A program made the translations under genes and the position numbers. Below are positions 45,403-54,862 of a stretch of 64,000 bases of DNA, piece after piece. Within the stretch, counting starts at the first letter, position 1. Each line of letters starts with the position of its first letter. Below the pieces are notes generated by a model that saw only the letters and a program-made list of their open reading frames with translations, had not been told where the DNA came from and did not search any database. The stretch is taken from contig JAVKDP010000054.1 of the NCBI GenBank assembly GCA_040222185.1, positions 1 through 64,000 of the forward strand. Reading direction: 5' to 3'. The DNA comes from JAVKDP01 sp040222185. Lineage in GTDB: Bacteria; Bacteroidota; Rhodothermia; Balneolales; Balneolaceae.

Positions 45403-48400
45403 TTATCTAATTATCACGAGCTTTTCGATTTTTCTGGTTGATTGTCTTCCTTCGGGGGTATCTGCTGTAACCCGAAGCACATAAATATAAGTACCGTTGC
45501 CCAGGCGATCATTATCCCTGTCACGGCCATTCCATGGAATACTGGCATAAGAACTCGATGTATTTTGTATGTATTCTTTTAACTGTTGCACGGGCTTTCC
45601 ACTAAGAGTGTAAATACGAATATCTACTTCTAATGGATTCCCTTGCTGGTTATGTTCGAAAGTGAAAGACGTTCTGTTATTCATTGGATTTGGATAGTTA
45701 TAGATATTATCTACAACCAGCTCATCTTCTGAAGCTATTTCGAAGAAAATTTCTTTCTCCGAAGGGTTATTGTGAACATCCCATGCCCGAACCTTAAGCG
45801 CATAGTTACCTTCCGGAATTTCGTCCAGAGGGTACTCGATACGACCTTTGGTAAAATCATTTAGTGCGCCCTCATAAAAGTTATTGAGAACAAATGTTTG
45901 TTGGGGTTTTGTATCGATTGTAGCAATTATTTCATGTCCTACTCCTGTACCTGTAGTGTTGATCCCGGAACTGTCTGCCAGTTCCACTATTAATGTTGGA
46001 GAGTCGCTTGAGAGACTCCCGTTTATAAAACTTTCGTCATTAAGAAAAATGTCCAGTGCAGGGCCTTTCCCATCATTTACTGCTGTGGTATTAATACCAT
46101 TAAAAATTACATCTGAATATGAACCACCAGCAGTCGTTTCTCCATTTGAAGCGAAGAGTATGATTCGTCCATTCTCGGGTGAAAAACTAATGTCTTTAGG
46201 TATAATGAAGGAGAGGTTGAATCTTCCATTTTCAACTATTGTCTTTCCTTTGAAAAGCACATCATTTTCAGCGGTGTAAGTACACTCCAGCTCAGTACCT
46301 GCGTTAAGGTTACAACCTCTGCTTTCAACCCATTCACGATCCTGGGGAATGCTAATAGTTCTCGGAGCATCGAATAATGTAACAATCACTTCTCCTGAGA
46401 AATCTGGTAACAGTGTTCCATCTTGAGTCGATATATAACCAGACATGTTTACCTGGTCCAGGGCTTTTATAGTAAGAACTGTGTCAATCTCAGCAACATT
46501 TACTCCATATATTGTTTCAGTATGTGCTGCTTTATCTGGTAATGCGATGCGGGTTGCGGGATCACCCAAAAGGATAAATTTTCGTGCATTCGCTTCACCA
46601 CCAATACTGGTATTTTTAGTTCGGAGAACTATATCTCCAAACCTAAGGGGAGTACCATCGTCTTCTCGTTCCAGCATTTTTTGAGAAAGATTGATATTTA
46701 ACCCATAGTTGAGGCTGTTTGGATTGCTGCTGGTATATACTACCCGGGTGGTAGTAAAACTCGCTATGGCTCCTCCGTTATCTGCAAAAATGAGCTTTTC
46801 CGCACCTGATTGAGCATTTATATCGTCATATCTTCCGAACTGGCAGGTTGCAGTAACAACTAAAGCAAGCCGGTCTCTATTAGTGAGCTCTGAAATGTAT
46901 TCTGATCGGAATAGCTCTTCATCAGTTAGAGTTTGAGAATTTCCATGACCAGAATAGTTAAACAACAGTGTTCCGCTATTTAACGTATTCATGAGATCTT
47001 CGGTAGCTGCCGGGATTTGACGGCCGGCGCCTGTGGTTTCATCAGGGTAGTCGAACAAATAAATCTTTTTTAAACGAGCGCCTGGTATATTAAGATTTAG
47101 ACGGCGTGCTGTACCGTCAGCATTTTCGACATGTAAATCCCTGTTCGCAATTGGTTCAGGGAAATCATCATCACCTGCAAAAGTGAAAAGATTTTGCCAG
47201 TCTCCATCATTTGCAGGGTTTTCATACCTTTTGATCTTATCGATAGCGATAGACGCTTCACTTCGGGTTTGAGACGAAATTCTGCCAATTCCAATATCAA
47301 CTCTGGAAGATGTATTAAGAATACCTTCCGAATTATCCATTAGTCCAAAATAGTCATCACTACCATAGGTGCCTGTACGATTTATAGATTCTTCACTCTG
47401 AAAAGTAAGTACATGGTTTGTAAAGGAGTTCGACAATATGTTTTTAGTGTCATAAGTAGTGTCTCCAAATAGAAGAAGGTACTTTGGTGGAGTTTGGCCA
47501 TCTGTAATAGCTAAATCCCATAGATATTTAAGGAAATCGCGGATGGCAGTAGGATCTGTACTTCCGCCAGAAAACTCATTCAGGATTTGGTTTTGAGTTA
47601 CCACAAGTGGAGTAAGGCCACTTTGCACTCTGTGATCAGCAAGTTCCTGGGCTTGTTCTCTAAAAAACTCCGAAGTAACAACTATATAATCAGGGTAAGA
47701 AGTAATGTTATGAAGGTTCTGATTTGGAACAAGTCGGCCAGGCCCCGGAGTAAACAGGCTGGATTGAACCATTAGTTTTGTATTTAGCTCAGTGTGGTAT
47801 ACAAGACTATGGTTAGCTCCGTTTTCAGTAACACGTAGCAATTTAGGCTGCATAGGTTCAGATACATCCATTGCGTAAGGAGTGCTAGAGAAACCTTGCA
47901 GTGAGAAATTTGCGATTTCGTTAATAGAGCCTCCGGCTGGAGGGAAAAAGAAAAGCCGGTTATTTTCTGCAATTAGAGCTCTTTCAACAACAAAAGTCAG
48001 GTAATCGATAAATGCGTTTGCACCAGAATCGGTGTTGTACATTTTGAACGTCATCTCAAGTATTCCATTCTCAATGTTCGGACTGAAGGAGTTATTTCCG
48101 AAAGTAAATGCTCTTGCAGAAACTCCTTCGTAAGAATTATAACCAGCGCTTACTGAAAGTCTGGAAATAGAGAAGTTTTGAAAAGGTTCATTGTTAACTT
48201 GAGTCTCAAAAGATGGAGTTGATTCGGCCCTGGAGTAATAGCGACCGGAAATCCGGATGTTAGAACCTTCAACAATACCTGGTAATGTGTCTTTAAAGAC
48301 AGTAATAAACTGGTTTTGAGAAGAAGCCGGGATTCTCTGTCCCAGCCAAAATCGTCCTGACTTTTGCCTTGTTTCAGATTTCGTTAGTTCCTCTTCTTTC

Positions 48401-49290
48401 CAGATGAAATCTTCAAAAGTGGTTACAGTGCTTGTTGGATTAAGCCCGGTGTTGGATTCACTCAAACGAATACCTGCGGAACTTCCAACAGTCAAAAATA
48501 CAAAGGTAGTATCGCTGTAAGGATGAATTTTATGGTTGAAAGTAAGCAGAGTTTGAGTTTCCTGATGCGGGCTGTTTCCAAAAAAGATCACTCTGTCATT
48601 TTCATCAAAGCTATTGTCACTTTCTCCTTCAACAAGAATCGGGATTTGCGAGAACTCAGGCCTTTCTGTGCTGTTGGGCTCTGGTAATACATATCCATCT
48701 GTGCCCCAGAGTTGAATATTTCTTGGATTTATAGATGAAGGTTCTATTCCAAGACTTATAAGGTATTGCCGGTCTATTTGATAAATTCCTCTTTTGGAAA
48801 CAGGAATTTTATACCATTCACCTGAACTTAATGGGTGATCAGATGCTTTTAGTTTCTTTGATTGGACAAGGATATCCGAATCACTCTTAAACACGCGAAT
48901 TTTAATATTTCGTGTAACGAGTGTTGAGTTTTCCGAAAAACGGGCCAGGTTTATTTTGAGAGATGCAGTTTGTTGGCCTCTGTACATTCCCTGGTATAAA
49001 GTTTCTACTAATGGTCGAGCAGAAGAAGAAAGAGCTAACGCCTGAGCTTTTTGTGAAGTTATTAGAACTGGTTTTTCCGAAACAGATTGCTCAAGAATAG
49101 TAAACCGGGCATTGCCATTAATAACTGGTGCAGTTAACTCATAGGCTGGGTAAATACCCAAATCTTCATTATTCACTACATAATCAATGAACGCATCGGT
49201 TTCAGCGACCTTAGTAAGTTGCTGAGCGTACCCTGTTTGTATTGAACAAATCAATAGAAAGAAACTAAAATGAATTAGTTGCCGAATCAT
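45403..49290 (-). CDS. porU: Type IX secretion system sortase PorU
   Basis: A 1295-residue gingipain-like (C25) transpeptidase that cuts off the C-terminal sorting domain of T9SS cargo and attaches the protein to the surface. Signal peptide 1-22 (ending GYA-Q). An N-terminal beta-rich region (~30-520) precedes the C25 domain: His782 in YSGHGNSQTL and Cys816 in VTATCQFGRYDD are the catalytic pair. Ig-like domains follow, and a FlgD-like/sorting-type C-terminus (NYPNPMNNRTSFTFEH, then IPWNGRDRDNDRLGNGTYIYVLR) ends it. The protein is somewhat longer than the P. gingivalis enzyme. It heads a minus-strand run that continues through porV to rpe; 240 bases of non-coding DNA precede it. Confidence 0.93.
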   Translation of the reverse strand: MIRQLIHFSFFLLICSIQTGYAQQLTKVAETDAFIDYVVNNEDLGIYPAYELTAPVINGNARFTILEQSVSEKPVLITSQKAQALALSSSARPLVETLYQGMYRGQQTASLKINLARFSENSTLVTRNIKIRVFKSDSDILVQSKKLKASDHPLSSGEWYKIPVSKRGIYQIDRQYLISLGIEPSSINPRNIQLWGTDGYVLPEPNSTERPEFSQIPILVEGESDNSFDENDRVIFFGNSPHQETQTLLTFNHKIHPYSDTTFVFLTVGSSAGIRLSESNTGLNPTSTVTTFEDFIWKEEELTKSETRQKSGRFWLGQRIPASSQNQFITVFKDTLPGIVEGSNIRISGRYYSRAESTPSFETQVNNEPFQNFSISRLSVSAGYNSYEGVSARAFTFGNNSFSPNIENGILEMTFKMYNTDSGANAFIDYLTFVVERALIAENNRLFFFPPAGGSINEIANFSLQGFSSTPYAMDVSEPMQPKLLRVTENGANHSLVYHTELNTKLMVQSSLFTPGPGRLVPNQNLHNITSYPDYIVVTSEFFREQAQELADHRVQSGLTPLVVTQNQILNEFSGGSTDPTAIRDFLKYLWDLAITDGQTPPKYLLLFGDTTYDTKNILSNSFTNHVLTFQSEESINRTGTYGSDDYFGLMDNSEGILNTSSRVDIGIGRISSQTRSEASIAIDKIKRYENPANDGDWQNLFTFAGDDDFPEPIANRDLHVENADGTARRLNLNIPGARLKKIYLFDYPDETTGAGRQIPAATEDLMNTLNSGTLLFNYSGHGNSQTLTDEELFRSEYISELTNRDRLALVVTATCQFGRYDDINAQSGAEKLIFADNGGAIASFTTTRVVYTSSNPNSLNYGLNINLSQKMLEREDDGTPLRFGDIVLRTKNTSIGGEANARKFILLGDPATRIALPDKAAHTETIYGVNVAEIDTVLTIKALDQVNMSGYISTQDGTLLPDFSGEVIVTLFDAPRTISIPQDREWVESRGCNLNAGTELECTYTAENDVLFKGKTIVENGRFNLSFIIPKDISFSPENGRIILFASNGETTAGGSYSDVIFNGINTTAVNDGKGPALDIFLNDESFINGSLSSDSPTLIVELADSSGINTTGTGVGHEIIATIDTKPQQTFVLNNFYEGALNDFTKGRIEYPLDEIPEGNYALKVRAWDVHNNPSEKEIFFEIASEDELVVDNIYNYPNPMNNRTSFTFEHNQQGNPLEVDIRIYTLSGKPVQQLKEYIQNTSSSYASIPWNGRDRDNDRLGNGTYIYVLRVTADTPEGRQSTRKIEKLVIIR

Positions 49291-49530
49291 GGTTTACTGT
49301 TTAGAAAAAATTACAATCCAATAGGATTGATATAGAAATAGTAGAAGTGTTTAAATAGAGTAAACCGGGTTTAAGTGTTCCTTAATTAATAGATAAGCGT
49401 TGATATCCATACAATTTGCGCTGTAATTCAAAAATAATAGTAGCCGTTTGGTATGATATATCGTGTTTAATTAAAGATTATTGCTAATAATACTTGAGCG
49501 ATTTAAAAATGTCAACTTTAATGAGTGCTA

Positions 49531-50709
49531 TTAAGCCAATTCTAATACTAGTGCTGAAGCTCCGCCACCGCCGTTGCAAATACCTGCGCAGCCTAGTTTT
49601 CCATTTGTTTGCTTGAGGGCATGAATCAACGTAACTATGATTCGGGCACCAGAACAACCAATTGGGTGGCCAATACTTACAGCTCCGCCTCTGATATTTA
49701 CTTTATCAGGGTCCAGTTCCAGAATTTCATTATTAGCGAGCGCTACAACTGAGAATGCTTCATTAATCTCAAAAAGATCAACATCATCTTTGGTGATGCC
49801 AGCTTTAGCTAGCGCAATAGGAATAGCGTCAGATGGGGCAGTTGTAAACCATTCTGGGGCTTTTGCTGCGCTTGCATGGCTTACGATTCGAGCCAAAGGC
49901 TTAAGTCCTAATTCCTGGGCTTTTTCTTCACTCATCAATAGAACAGCTGCAGCACCATCATTTATGCTGGAAGCATTGGCTGCAGTAACAGTTCCTTCTT
50001 TTTCAAAAACAGGGCGAAGTGTAGGAATCTTATCGAACTTAACACGATCGATTTCTTCATCTCTTGTTACTTCAGTAACATTTCCTCTACGATCCTTAAC
50101 ATTCATTTTGATTAGTTCATCATCAAAGTAGCCTTCTTCATAAGAGGCTAAAGCACGTTTATAAGATAGCGTAGCGTATTCATCCTGCTCTTCCCGGCTA
50201 ATGTTACATTCTTTGGCACAAAGCTCAGCTGCATTGCCCATTGCATAGTTATTATACACATCCCAAAGACCGTCTTTCAAAATACCGTCTTCAGTTTGCA
50301 CATGACCATACTTAGAACCATATCTTTGTTTAGGCAAGTAGTAGGGAACATTGCTCATGCTTTCCATTCCACCAGCTACAATCACATCTGCATCACCTAA
50401 CCTGATTTGATCACAAGCGATCATAATTGCCTTCATACCTGAAGCACAGACTTTATTAACTGTTGTGGAAGGAGTAAGGTTTGAAAGCCCTGCTTTTAGT
50501 GCAGCCTGGCGAGCAGGAGCCTGTCCAATCCCTGCTGTTAAAACATTTCCCATAATAACTTCCTGTACCTGGTCCTGAGAGATACCAGAGGACTTGATAA
50601 CTTCTAAAATTGCAGCTGCTCCAAGCTCTGGAGCGGTAAAAGAAGCGAGGCTTCCACCGAAAGCCCCAATAGGTGTACGTTTTGCTTCAACAATTACAAC
50701 GTTACGCAT
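49531..50709 (-). CDS. Acetyl-CoA C-acetyltransferase (thiolase)
   Basis: A 392-residue thiolase of the biosynthetic/degradative family (AtoB/FadA type). The acylated Cys88 is in NKVCASGMKA, NEAFSVVALA marks the CoA-binding block, His348 is in SIGHPIGCSGAR, and Cys378 is in CNGGGGAS. It condenses two acetyl-CoA to acetoacetyl-CoA or runs the reverse reaction. The length and the loop MESMSNVPYY fit acetoacetyl-CoA thiolase better than the trifunctional-complex type. It has a non-coding region on both sides. Confidence 0.92.
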   Translation of the reverse strand: MRNVVIVEAKRTPIGAFGGSLASFTAPELGAAAILEVIKSSGISQDQVQEVIMGNVLTAGIGQAPARQAALKAGLSNLTPSTTVNKVCASGMKAIMIACDQIRLGDADVIVAGGMESMSNVPYYLPKQRYGSKYGHVQTEDGILKDGLWDVYNNYAMGNAAELCAKECNISREEQDEYATLSYKRALASYEEGYFDDELIKMNVKDRRGNVTEVTRDEEIDRVKFDKIPTLRPVFEKEGTVTAANASSINDGAAAVLLMSEEKAQELGLKPLARIVSHASAAKAPEWFTTAPSDAIPIALAKAGITKDDVDLFEINEAFSVVALANNEILELDPDKVNIRGGAVSIGHPIGCSGARIIVTLIHALKQTNGKLGCAGICNGGGGASALVLELA

Positions 50710-50786
50710 AGGAATAGTTTATTAAAATTTGAATGTAAGCGCTTTTCTAAGGCTTATAAGATAGGAAAAGTATCAGAAGTATGATA

Positions 50787-51923
50787 TCAAAAAGCTTGTT
50801 TCAAATCATTAATTAAATCTTCTGAATCTTCAATTCCTACGGAGATTCTTATCAAGGAATCCTTGAGTCCGGCCTTTTCACGTAGCTCTTTTGGGATTGA
50901 ACCATGAGTCATACTGGCGGGGTTGCTAATTAAAGATTCAACACCACCAAGACTTTCTGCGAGAGTAAAAATTTTAGTACTACTCATAAACTTATTAGCG
51001 GCTTCAATAGAGTCGTCCTTCAGTGTGAAAGAAAGCATAGCACCAAAATCATCCATCTGAGCTTTGGCTAGTTCATGTTGGGGGTGCGAGCTTAATCCTG
51101 GGTAAAGAACTTTTTCTACTTCAGGATGACTAGAAAGGTATTCAACGATAGCCTTTGCATTTTGAACAGATCGTTCAACCCTGACAGCAAGTGTTTTAAT
51201 GCCCCTAAGGGTCAGGTAACAGTCCATTGGGCCAGGAACAGCTCCTGTACTTTTTACTTGGAAACGAAGGTTTTCCATAATCTCCGGGTGTGAACTAGCA
51301 ACCGCTCCATGGATCACATCAGAATGGCCAGCTAAATATTTTGTAGCTGAATGTAATACTGCATCAGCTCCAAACTCTAAAGGACGTTGTAAATATGGCG
51401 AAGCAAAGGTGTTATCAACAATCGTGATGATATTATTTTCTTTTGCCAACCCAACTAAAGCCTTTAAATCAACAACTCTTAGTAATGGATTTGTAGGAGT
51501 CTCAATCCACATCATTTTTGTAGAAGGAGTAATCGCTTCATTAACAGATTCCAAGTCTGTCATATCCAGGAAAGTAAAATTGATACCATACTGCTCAAAT
51601 ACTGAAGTGAATAACCTGTAAGAGCCTCCGTAGAGATCGTTTGAAGATATAATATGATCTCCAGGTTTGAACATCTTCATCAAAGCATCCATTGCAGCTA
51701 CTCCACTGGCAAAACAAGCAGCTTCATCAGCACCTTCTAATCCGGCAATCATTTTTTCAAGAGCTGTACGGGTAGGGTTGCCTACACGAGCGTAATCATA
51801 GCCCTTGTGTACATTTGGAGCAGATTGTTGATAAGTAGATGTTTGAAATATTGGAGGCATAACAGCTCCTGAAGTTTCTTCAGGATGCTGCCCGGCATGA
51901 ATGGCTTTGGTATTAAATTTCAT
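50787..51923 (-). CDS. metB: Cystathionine gamma-synthase/lyase-type PLP enzyme
   Basis: A 378-residue enzyme of the Cys/Met-metabolism PLP family. YDYARVGNPTRTALE is the N-terminal signature, FASGVAAMDAL lies near the cofactor, IETPTNPLLRVVDL and VDNTFASPYLQRPL follow, and HSATKYLAGHSDVIHGA carries Schiff-base Lys195. C-terminal ESLGGVESLISNPASMTH is typical of the gamma-synthase/gamma-lyase branch. Synthase (metB) and lyase (metC/mccB) cannot be told apart with certainty by eye. It lies 12 bases after the TPR lipoprotein stop codon end-point's neighbour and probably shares its transcript. Confidence 0.85.
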   Translation of the reverse strand: MKFNTKAIHAGQHPEETSGAVMPPIFQTSTYQQSAPNVHKGYDYARVGNPTRTALEKMIAGLEGADEAACFASGVAAMDALMKMFKPGDHIISSNDLYGGSYRLFTSVFEQYGINFTFLDMTDLESVNEAITPSTKMMWIETPTNPLLRVVDLKALVGLAKENNIITIVDNTFASPYLQRPLEFGADAVLHSATKYLAGHSDVIHGAVASSHPEIMENLRFQVKSTGAVPGPMDCYLTLRGIKTLAVRVERSVQNAKAIVEYLSSHPEVEKVLYPGLSSHPQHELAKAQMDDFGAMLSFTLKDDSIEAANKFMSSTKIFTLAESLGGVESLISNPASMTHGSIPKELREKAGLKDSLIRISVGIEDSEDLINDLKQAF

Positions 51924-51935
51924 AAATAATAGATG

Positions 51936-53117
51936 TCAGGGAGTAAAACGATTTTCTTTTAGTTTATTTAAACTATCGATAGTAGAAGCGACACTTCCAT
52001 TTCCGGGTTCTAACCTTGCCAGTTTGGTATAATATTCAATTGCAAAGTCTAATAAGGTCCCGGCTTTATTTAATAATATTGGCTTGTCACTATCGAAAGC
52101 AGACTCGTATACAAAGAGGTAGTTTGCTGTTAGGTTATTATAGAAAACAGCAAGACTTTCGATGTACTCAACGTTTGATGAGTCCCGGCTAAAAGACTGA
52201 ATAAGTTCTTGTTCCGCTTGCTCACCTACTCCTTCAGCTTCAAATTTTAGTTGATTAACCAAAAGAGAATCATTGCTTTGGTATGCAGCATTAAGGTCTT
52301 GAATAATGCCTTCCACAATTAGGTACAACTGAGTTCCATATACGTTTCTTAAAGATGCATCATTTGGATTGTTTTTTACCAGGCTCTCAAGTAAAGCTAC
52401 AGCTTTCTCGGTGTTTTCGGTTGAGATGTAGGCGTTAATTAATCCGAAAGCTATATTTTTATTAGCTGCCACATTCGTATTGGCAAGCTCATAATAGAAA
52501 ACAGCTTGATCAGGTTCTCCATTCTGTAAAAGTAAAAAACCAAGATTTTCATAGAGTGTTTCTGGAACCTCACTGAGTGTATTTTTTGCCCTGTTAAGTG
52601 TACTTATAGCTGATGAAAGTTCACCAGAAGTATATTCAGTAGTTGCCAGGGATAAGTAGCTGCTTGCTTCACCAGGTTTTAAGACAATAGCATTATTAAA
52701 ATGTGCGGAAGATATAGCCAGTCGTTGTTCAACCGTCTCATCTTCAAACACAGCAGTACCGGTGTTATGTTCAAAAACCCAATAACTATGAAGGGTAGAA
52801 GAAATATCTTGTTCTTGTGTAGAATCCGCTCCAACCTTTATAGCTTCTTCAAATGAAGTTACTGCAGTCATATATTGATCGAAACGAGCTTCAGGAGCAG
52901 AGTTCTCTGCCATCTGAGCCATAATCTTACCCTTTTGGATTAGTAACCCAGGTTGATCAGGATTTTCAGAAAGTTCAGTTTCAATTTGTTCCAATGCCAG
53001 GTTGAACTGATTCTCAGAGATTAAGGAATCAATGGAGGGTTTAGACGAGGAACATGCGAAAAAAAACCCGATTACAAGCACGAGGCTTGCAATTCGGGTT
53101 GTATATAAAGGTCTCAT
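51936..53117 (-). CDS. TPR lipoprotein, second of a related pair
   Basis: A 393-residue protein. The N-terminus MRPLYTTRIASLVLVIGFFFAC ends in a lipobox (FFAC, acylated Cys22), followed by a Ser-rich linker. Helical TPR repeats make up the rest (QFNLALEQIETEL, GELSSAISTLNRAKN, GEPDQAVFYYELANT). It shares with the upstream lipoprotein an EHNxG segment and the same order of repeats, so the two look like an old tandem duplication. It lies 25 bases after that gene. Confidence 0.78.
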   Translation of the reverse strand: MRPLYTTRIASLVLVIGFFFACSSSKPSIDSLISENQFNLALEQIETELSENPDQPGLLIQKGKIMAQMAENSAPEARFDQYMTAVTSFEEAIKVGADSTQEQDISSTLHSYWVFEHNTGTAVFEDETVEQRLAISSAHFNNAIVLKPGEASSYLSLATTEYTSGELSSAISTLNRAKNTLSEVPETLYENLGFLLLQNGEPDQAVFYYELANTNVAANKNIAFGLINAYISTENTEKAVALLESLVKNNPNDASLRNVYGTQLYLIVEGIIQDLNAAYQSNDSLLVNQLKFEAEGVGEQAEQELIQSFSRDSSNVEYIESLAVFYNNLTANYLFVYESAFDSDKPILLNKAGTLLDFAIEYYTKLARLEPGNGSVASTIDSLNKLKENRFTP

Positions 53118-53142
53118 AGATATAATTAGTGAGTAAGCGGAA

Positions 53143-54363
53143 TTACATTCCTGCTTTATTCATTGCTTCTTCAGCTTTTTCTCTCATATCGAGAGTAGTA
53201 TAAATTCTGAATAAGGTTGCCCAATACTGAGTGTTTTCAGGATCCAGCTCAACCGCTTTTTCATAATTTACCATAGCTCTTGTTGCTTCTTCTTTAGCCA
53301 GAGCATCGAAACGATCAGCTTCATCATTATCAAGCGTGTTGTTTCTCATATCAAATAAGTCGGCTGATTTATTCTGATATAGAACTCCAAGCGTGTTGAA
53401 AGTAATAGGGTTAGTATCATCAAGCTCAGCAGCTCGTAATAATGACTGTTCAGCTACATCAGTAAGCGTTTTGATTTCTTCTTTAACCTCATCCGTCTTG
53501 TCTTCAATATCAGAAAGGGTCAATACTCTTTGGTATACATTCGAACCTTTAACAAGGTGGTAACGGGCATTGCCAGGATCACTGTCAATAAGGTCTTTCA
53601 TAACAGATAAGCCTTTTTCAGTTTCACCAACTTTGAAGTATCCATCAGCAATTTTTTGAACAAGGCTAAGGCTGTCGGGGTAAAGTGCAAGGCCTTCCTC
53701 TAAAGCTGCAACTGAAGCTTCAGTTTTACCCTGAAGCGTTAGATAAGAAGATAGTCTGTCATATTCAGAAGCTTCACCAGGATTTTTAAGATCTATGGTA
53801 GTACGCATTGCTGTAGCAGCACCTTCATAATTAGAGTCCATGTAGTAGATTTGAGCAAGTACATCAAACGAAAGCGTACTATCAGGATTTATAGTAGTAG
53901 CATTTACTAAGTGAGCAATTGAAATTCCAAGCGGATCTTCTACGGTTCCCATTAAGCTATCATTCGTAGCATATTGGATTCCTTCATTATGCTCACGACT
54001 CCAGGCTTCTAAAGTCAATGGAACAATATTTCTAGATTCAGCAGTTGGTTCTTCTGCAGTAGCATATAACTCCTCTGCTTTATCTAAAGCAGCACGCATC
54101 TTTTCATAGGTAGTGATACGGTTTTCAGGGTTCATTTCCGAAGTAACCATTTTGCTATATGCATAGCCTTTGTAATAGTATGCTGTACCATTCATTGGGT
54201 CTTTAGCAATGGCAGTATCCGCCCATGCTAATGCAGCTGTATAATTTTGAGAGTTAATACCATCTTTGATTGGCTTTATTAGGGGGTCGCCCTCAGGCCC
54301 ACAGCCAGATAGAATCACTATAGTAAGAGCAAGTGTGAAGAGATTGTAGATAAGCTTTTTCAT
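53143..54363 (-). CDS. TPR lipoprotein, first of a related pair
   Basis: The 406-residue product has the lipoprotein signal MKKLIYNLFTLALTIVILSGC (Cys21). TPR helices run through the mature part: NYTAALAWADTAIAKDPMNG, SNYEGAATAMRTTIDL, KTEASVAALEEGLALYPDS and AMVNYEKAVELDPEN. The EAWSREHNEG segment matches the EHNTG of its neighbour. No enzymatic motif is present; an envelope scaffold role is likely. It is the first gene of a unit with the second TPR lipoprotein and probably the PLP enzyme, and it diverges from ridA across 117 bases. Confidence 0.8.
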   Translation of the reverse strand: MKKLIYNLFTLALTIVILSGCGPEGDPLIKPIKDGINSQNYTAALAWADTAIAKDPMNGTAYYYKGYAYSKMVTSEMNPENRITTYEKMRAALDKAEELYATAEEPTAESRNIVPLTLEAWSREHNEGIQYATNDSLMGTVEDPLGISIAHLVNATTINPDSTLSFDVLAQIYYMDSNYEGAATAMRTTIDLKNPGEASEYDRLSSYLTLQGKTEASVAALEEGLALYPDSLSLVQKIADGYFKVGETEKGLSVMKDLIDSDPGNARYHLVKGSNVYQRVLTLSDIEDKTDEVKEEIKTLTDVAEQSLLRAAELDDTNPITFNTLGVLYQNKSADLFDMRNNTLDNDEADRFDALAKEEATRAMVNYEKAVELDPENTQYWATLFRIYTTLDMREKAEEAMNKAGM

Positions 54364-54480
54364 TTTTCTACTTTTGAGAGTGTAAGATTAGAAATTCTTT
54401 TTTAGTTTAAGAAAGTAACTATATAATGAATTTTGTGCAATAACAGACAAGACTAACTACCATTCAATAATCCACTTGAT

Positions 54481-54861
54481 ATGTCAAAAAAAATTGTTTC
54501 TACATCAACAGCACCAGCTGCAATCGGGCCATATAGCCAAGCTACTATTTATAATGGAATAGTGTACTGCTCAGGGCAGATACCTTTAGACCCTGAAACC
54601 ATGGAGATAGTTGGAAATGATGCTGCATCTCAGGCAAAACAGGTTATGAAGAACCTGGGAGAAGTATTAGCAGAAGCAGGATCTGACTTTTCAAAAGTTC
54701 TAAAGTGTTCCATCTTTTTAGATGATATGGGAGATTTTGGAGATGTTAACACAGTATATGGCAGTTACTTTGAATCAGAGCCACCAGCAAGAGAAACCGT
54801 TGCAGTTCAAACACTTCCGAAGAGTGTTCTAGTTGAAGTAAGTTGTATAGCTTATATCTGA
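54481..54861 (+). CDS. ridA: RidA-family enamine/imine deaminase
   Basis: A 126-residue member of the YjgF/YER057c/UK114 family. APAAIGPYSQA near the N-terminus, GIVYCSGQIPLDP, and the C-terminal PPARETVAV with Arg104 and Glu119 match active RidA proteins, which hydrolyse reactive 2-aminoacrylate made by PLP enzymes such as threonine dehydratase. The catalytic Arg is present, so it is predicted active. It faces the M23 peptidase gene tail-to-tail, 1 base apart. Confidence 0.93.
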   Translation: MSKKIVSTSTAPAAIGPYSQATIYNGIVYCSGQIPLDPETMEIVGNDAASQAKQVMKNLGEVLAEAGSDFSKVLKCSIFLDDMGDFGDVNTVYGSYFESEPPARETVAVQTLPKSVLVEVSCIAYI

Positions 54862-54862
54862 G

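Noticed and set aside
45884..46279. A 131-residue open frame opposite porU
   Set aside because: The sense frame is clearly PorU; the antisense product has no recognisable features.
49637..50131. A 164-residue open frame opposite the thiolase gene
   Set aside because: It is a by-product of codon bias in the thiolase gene, which has complete catalytic motifs.
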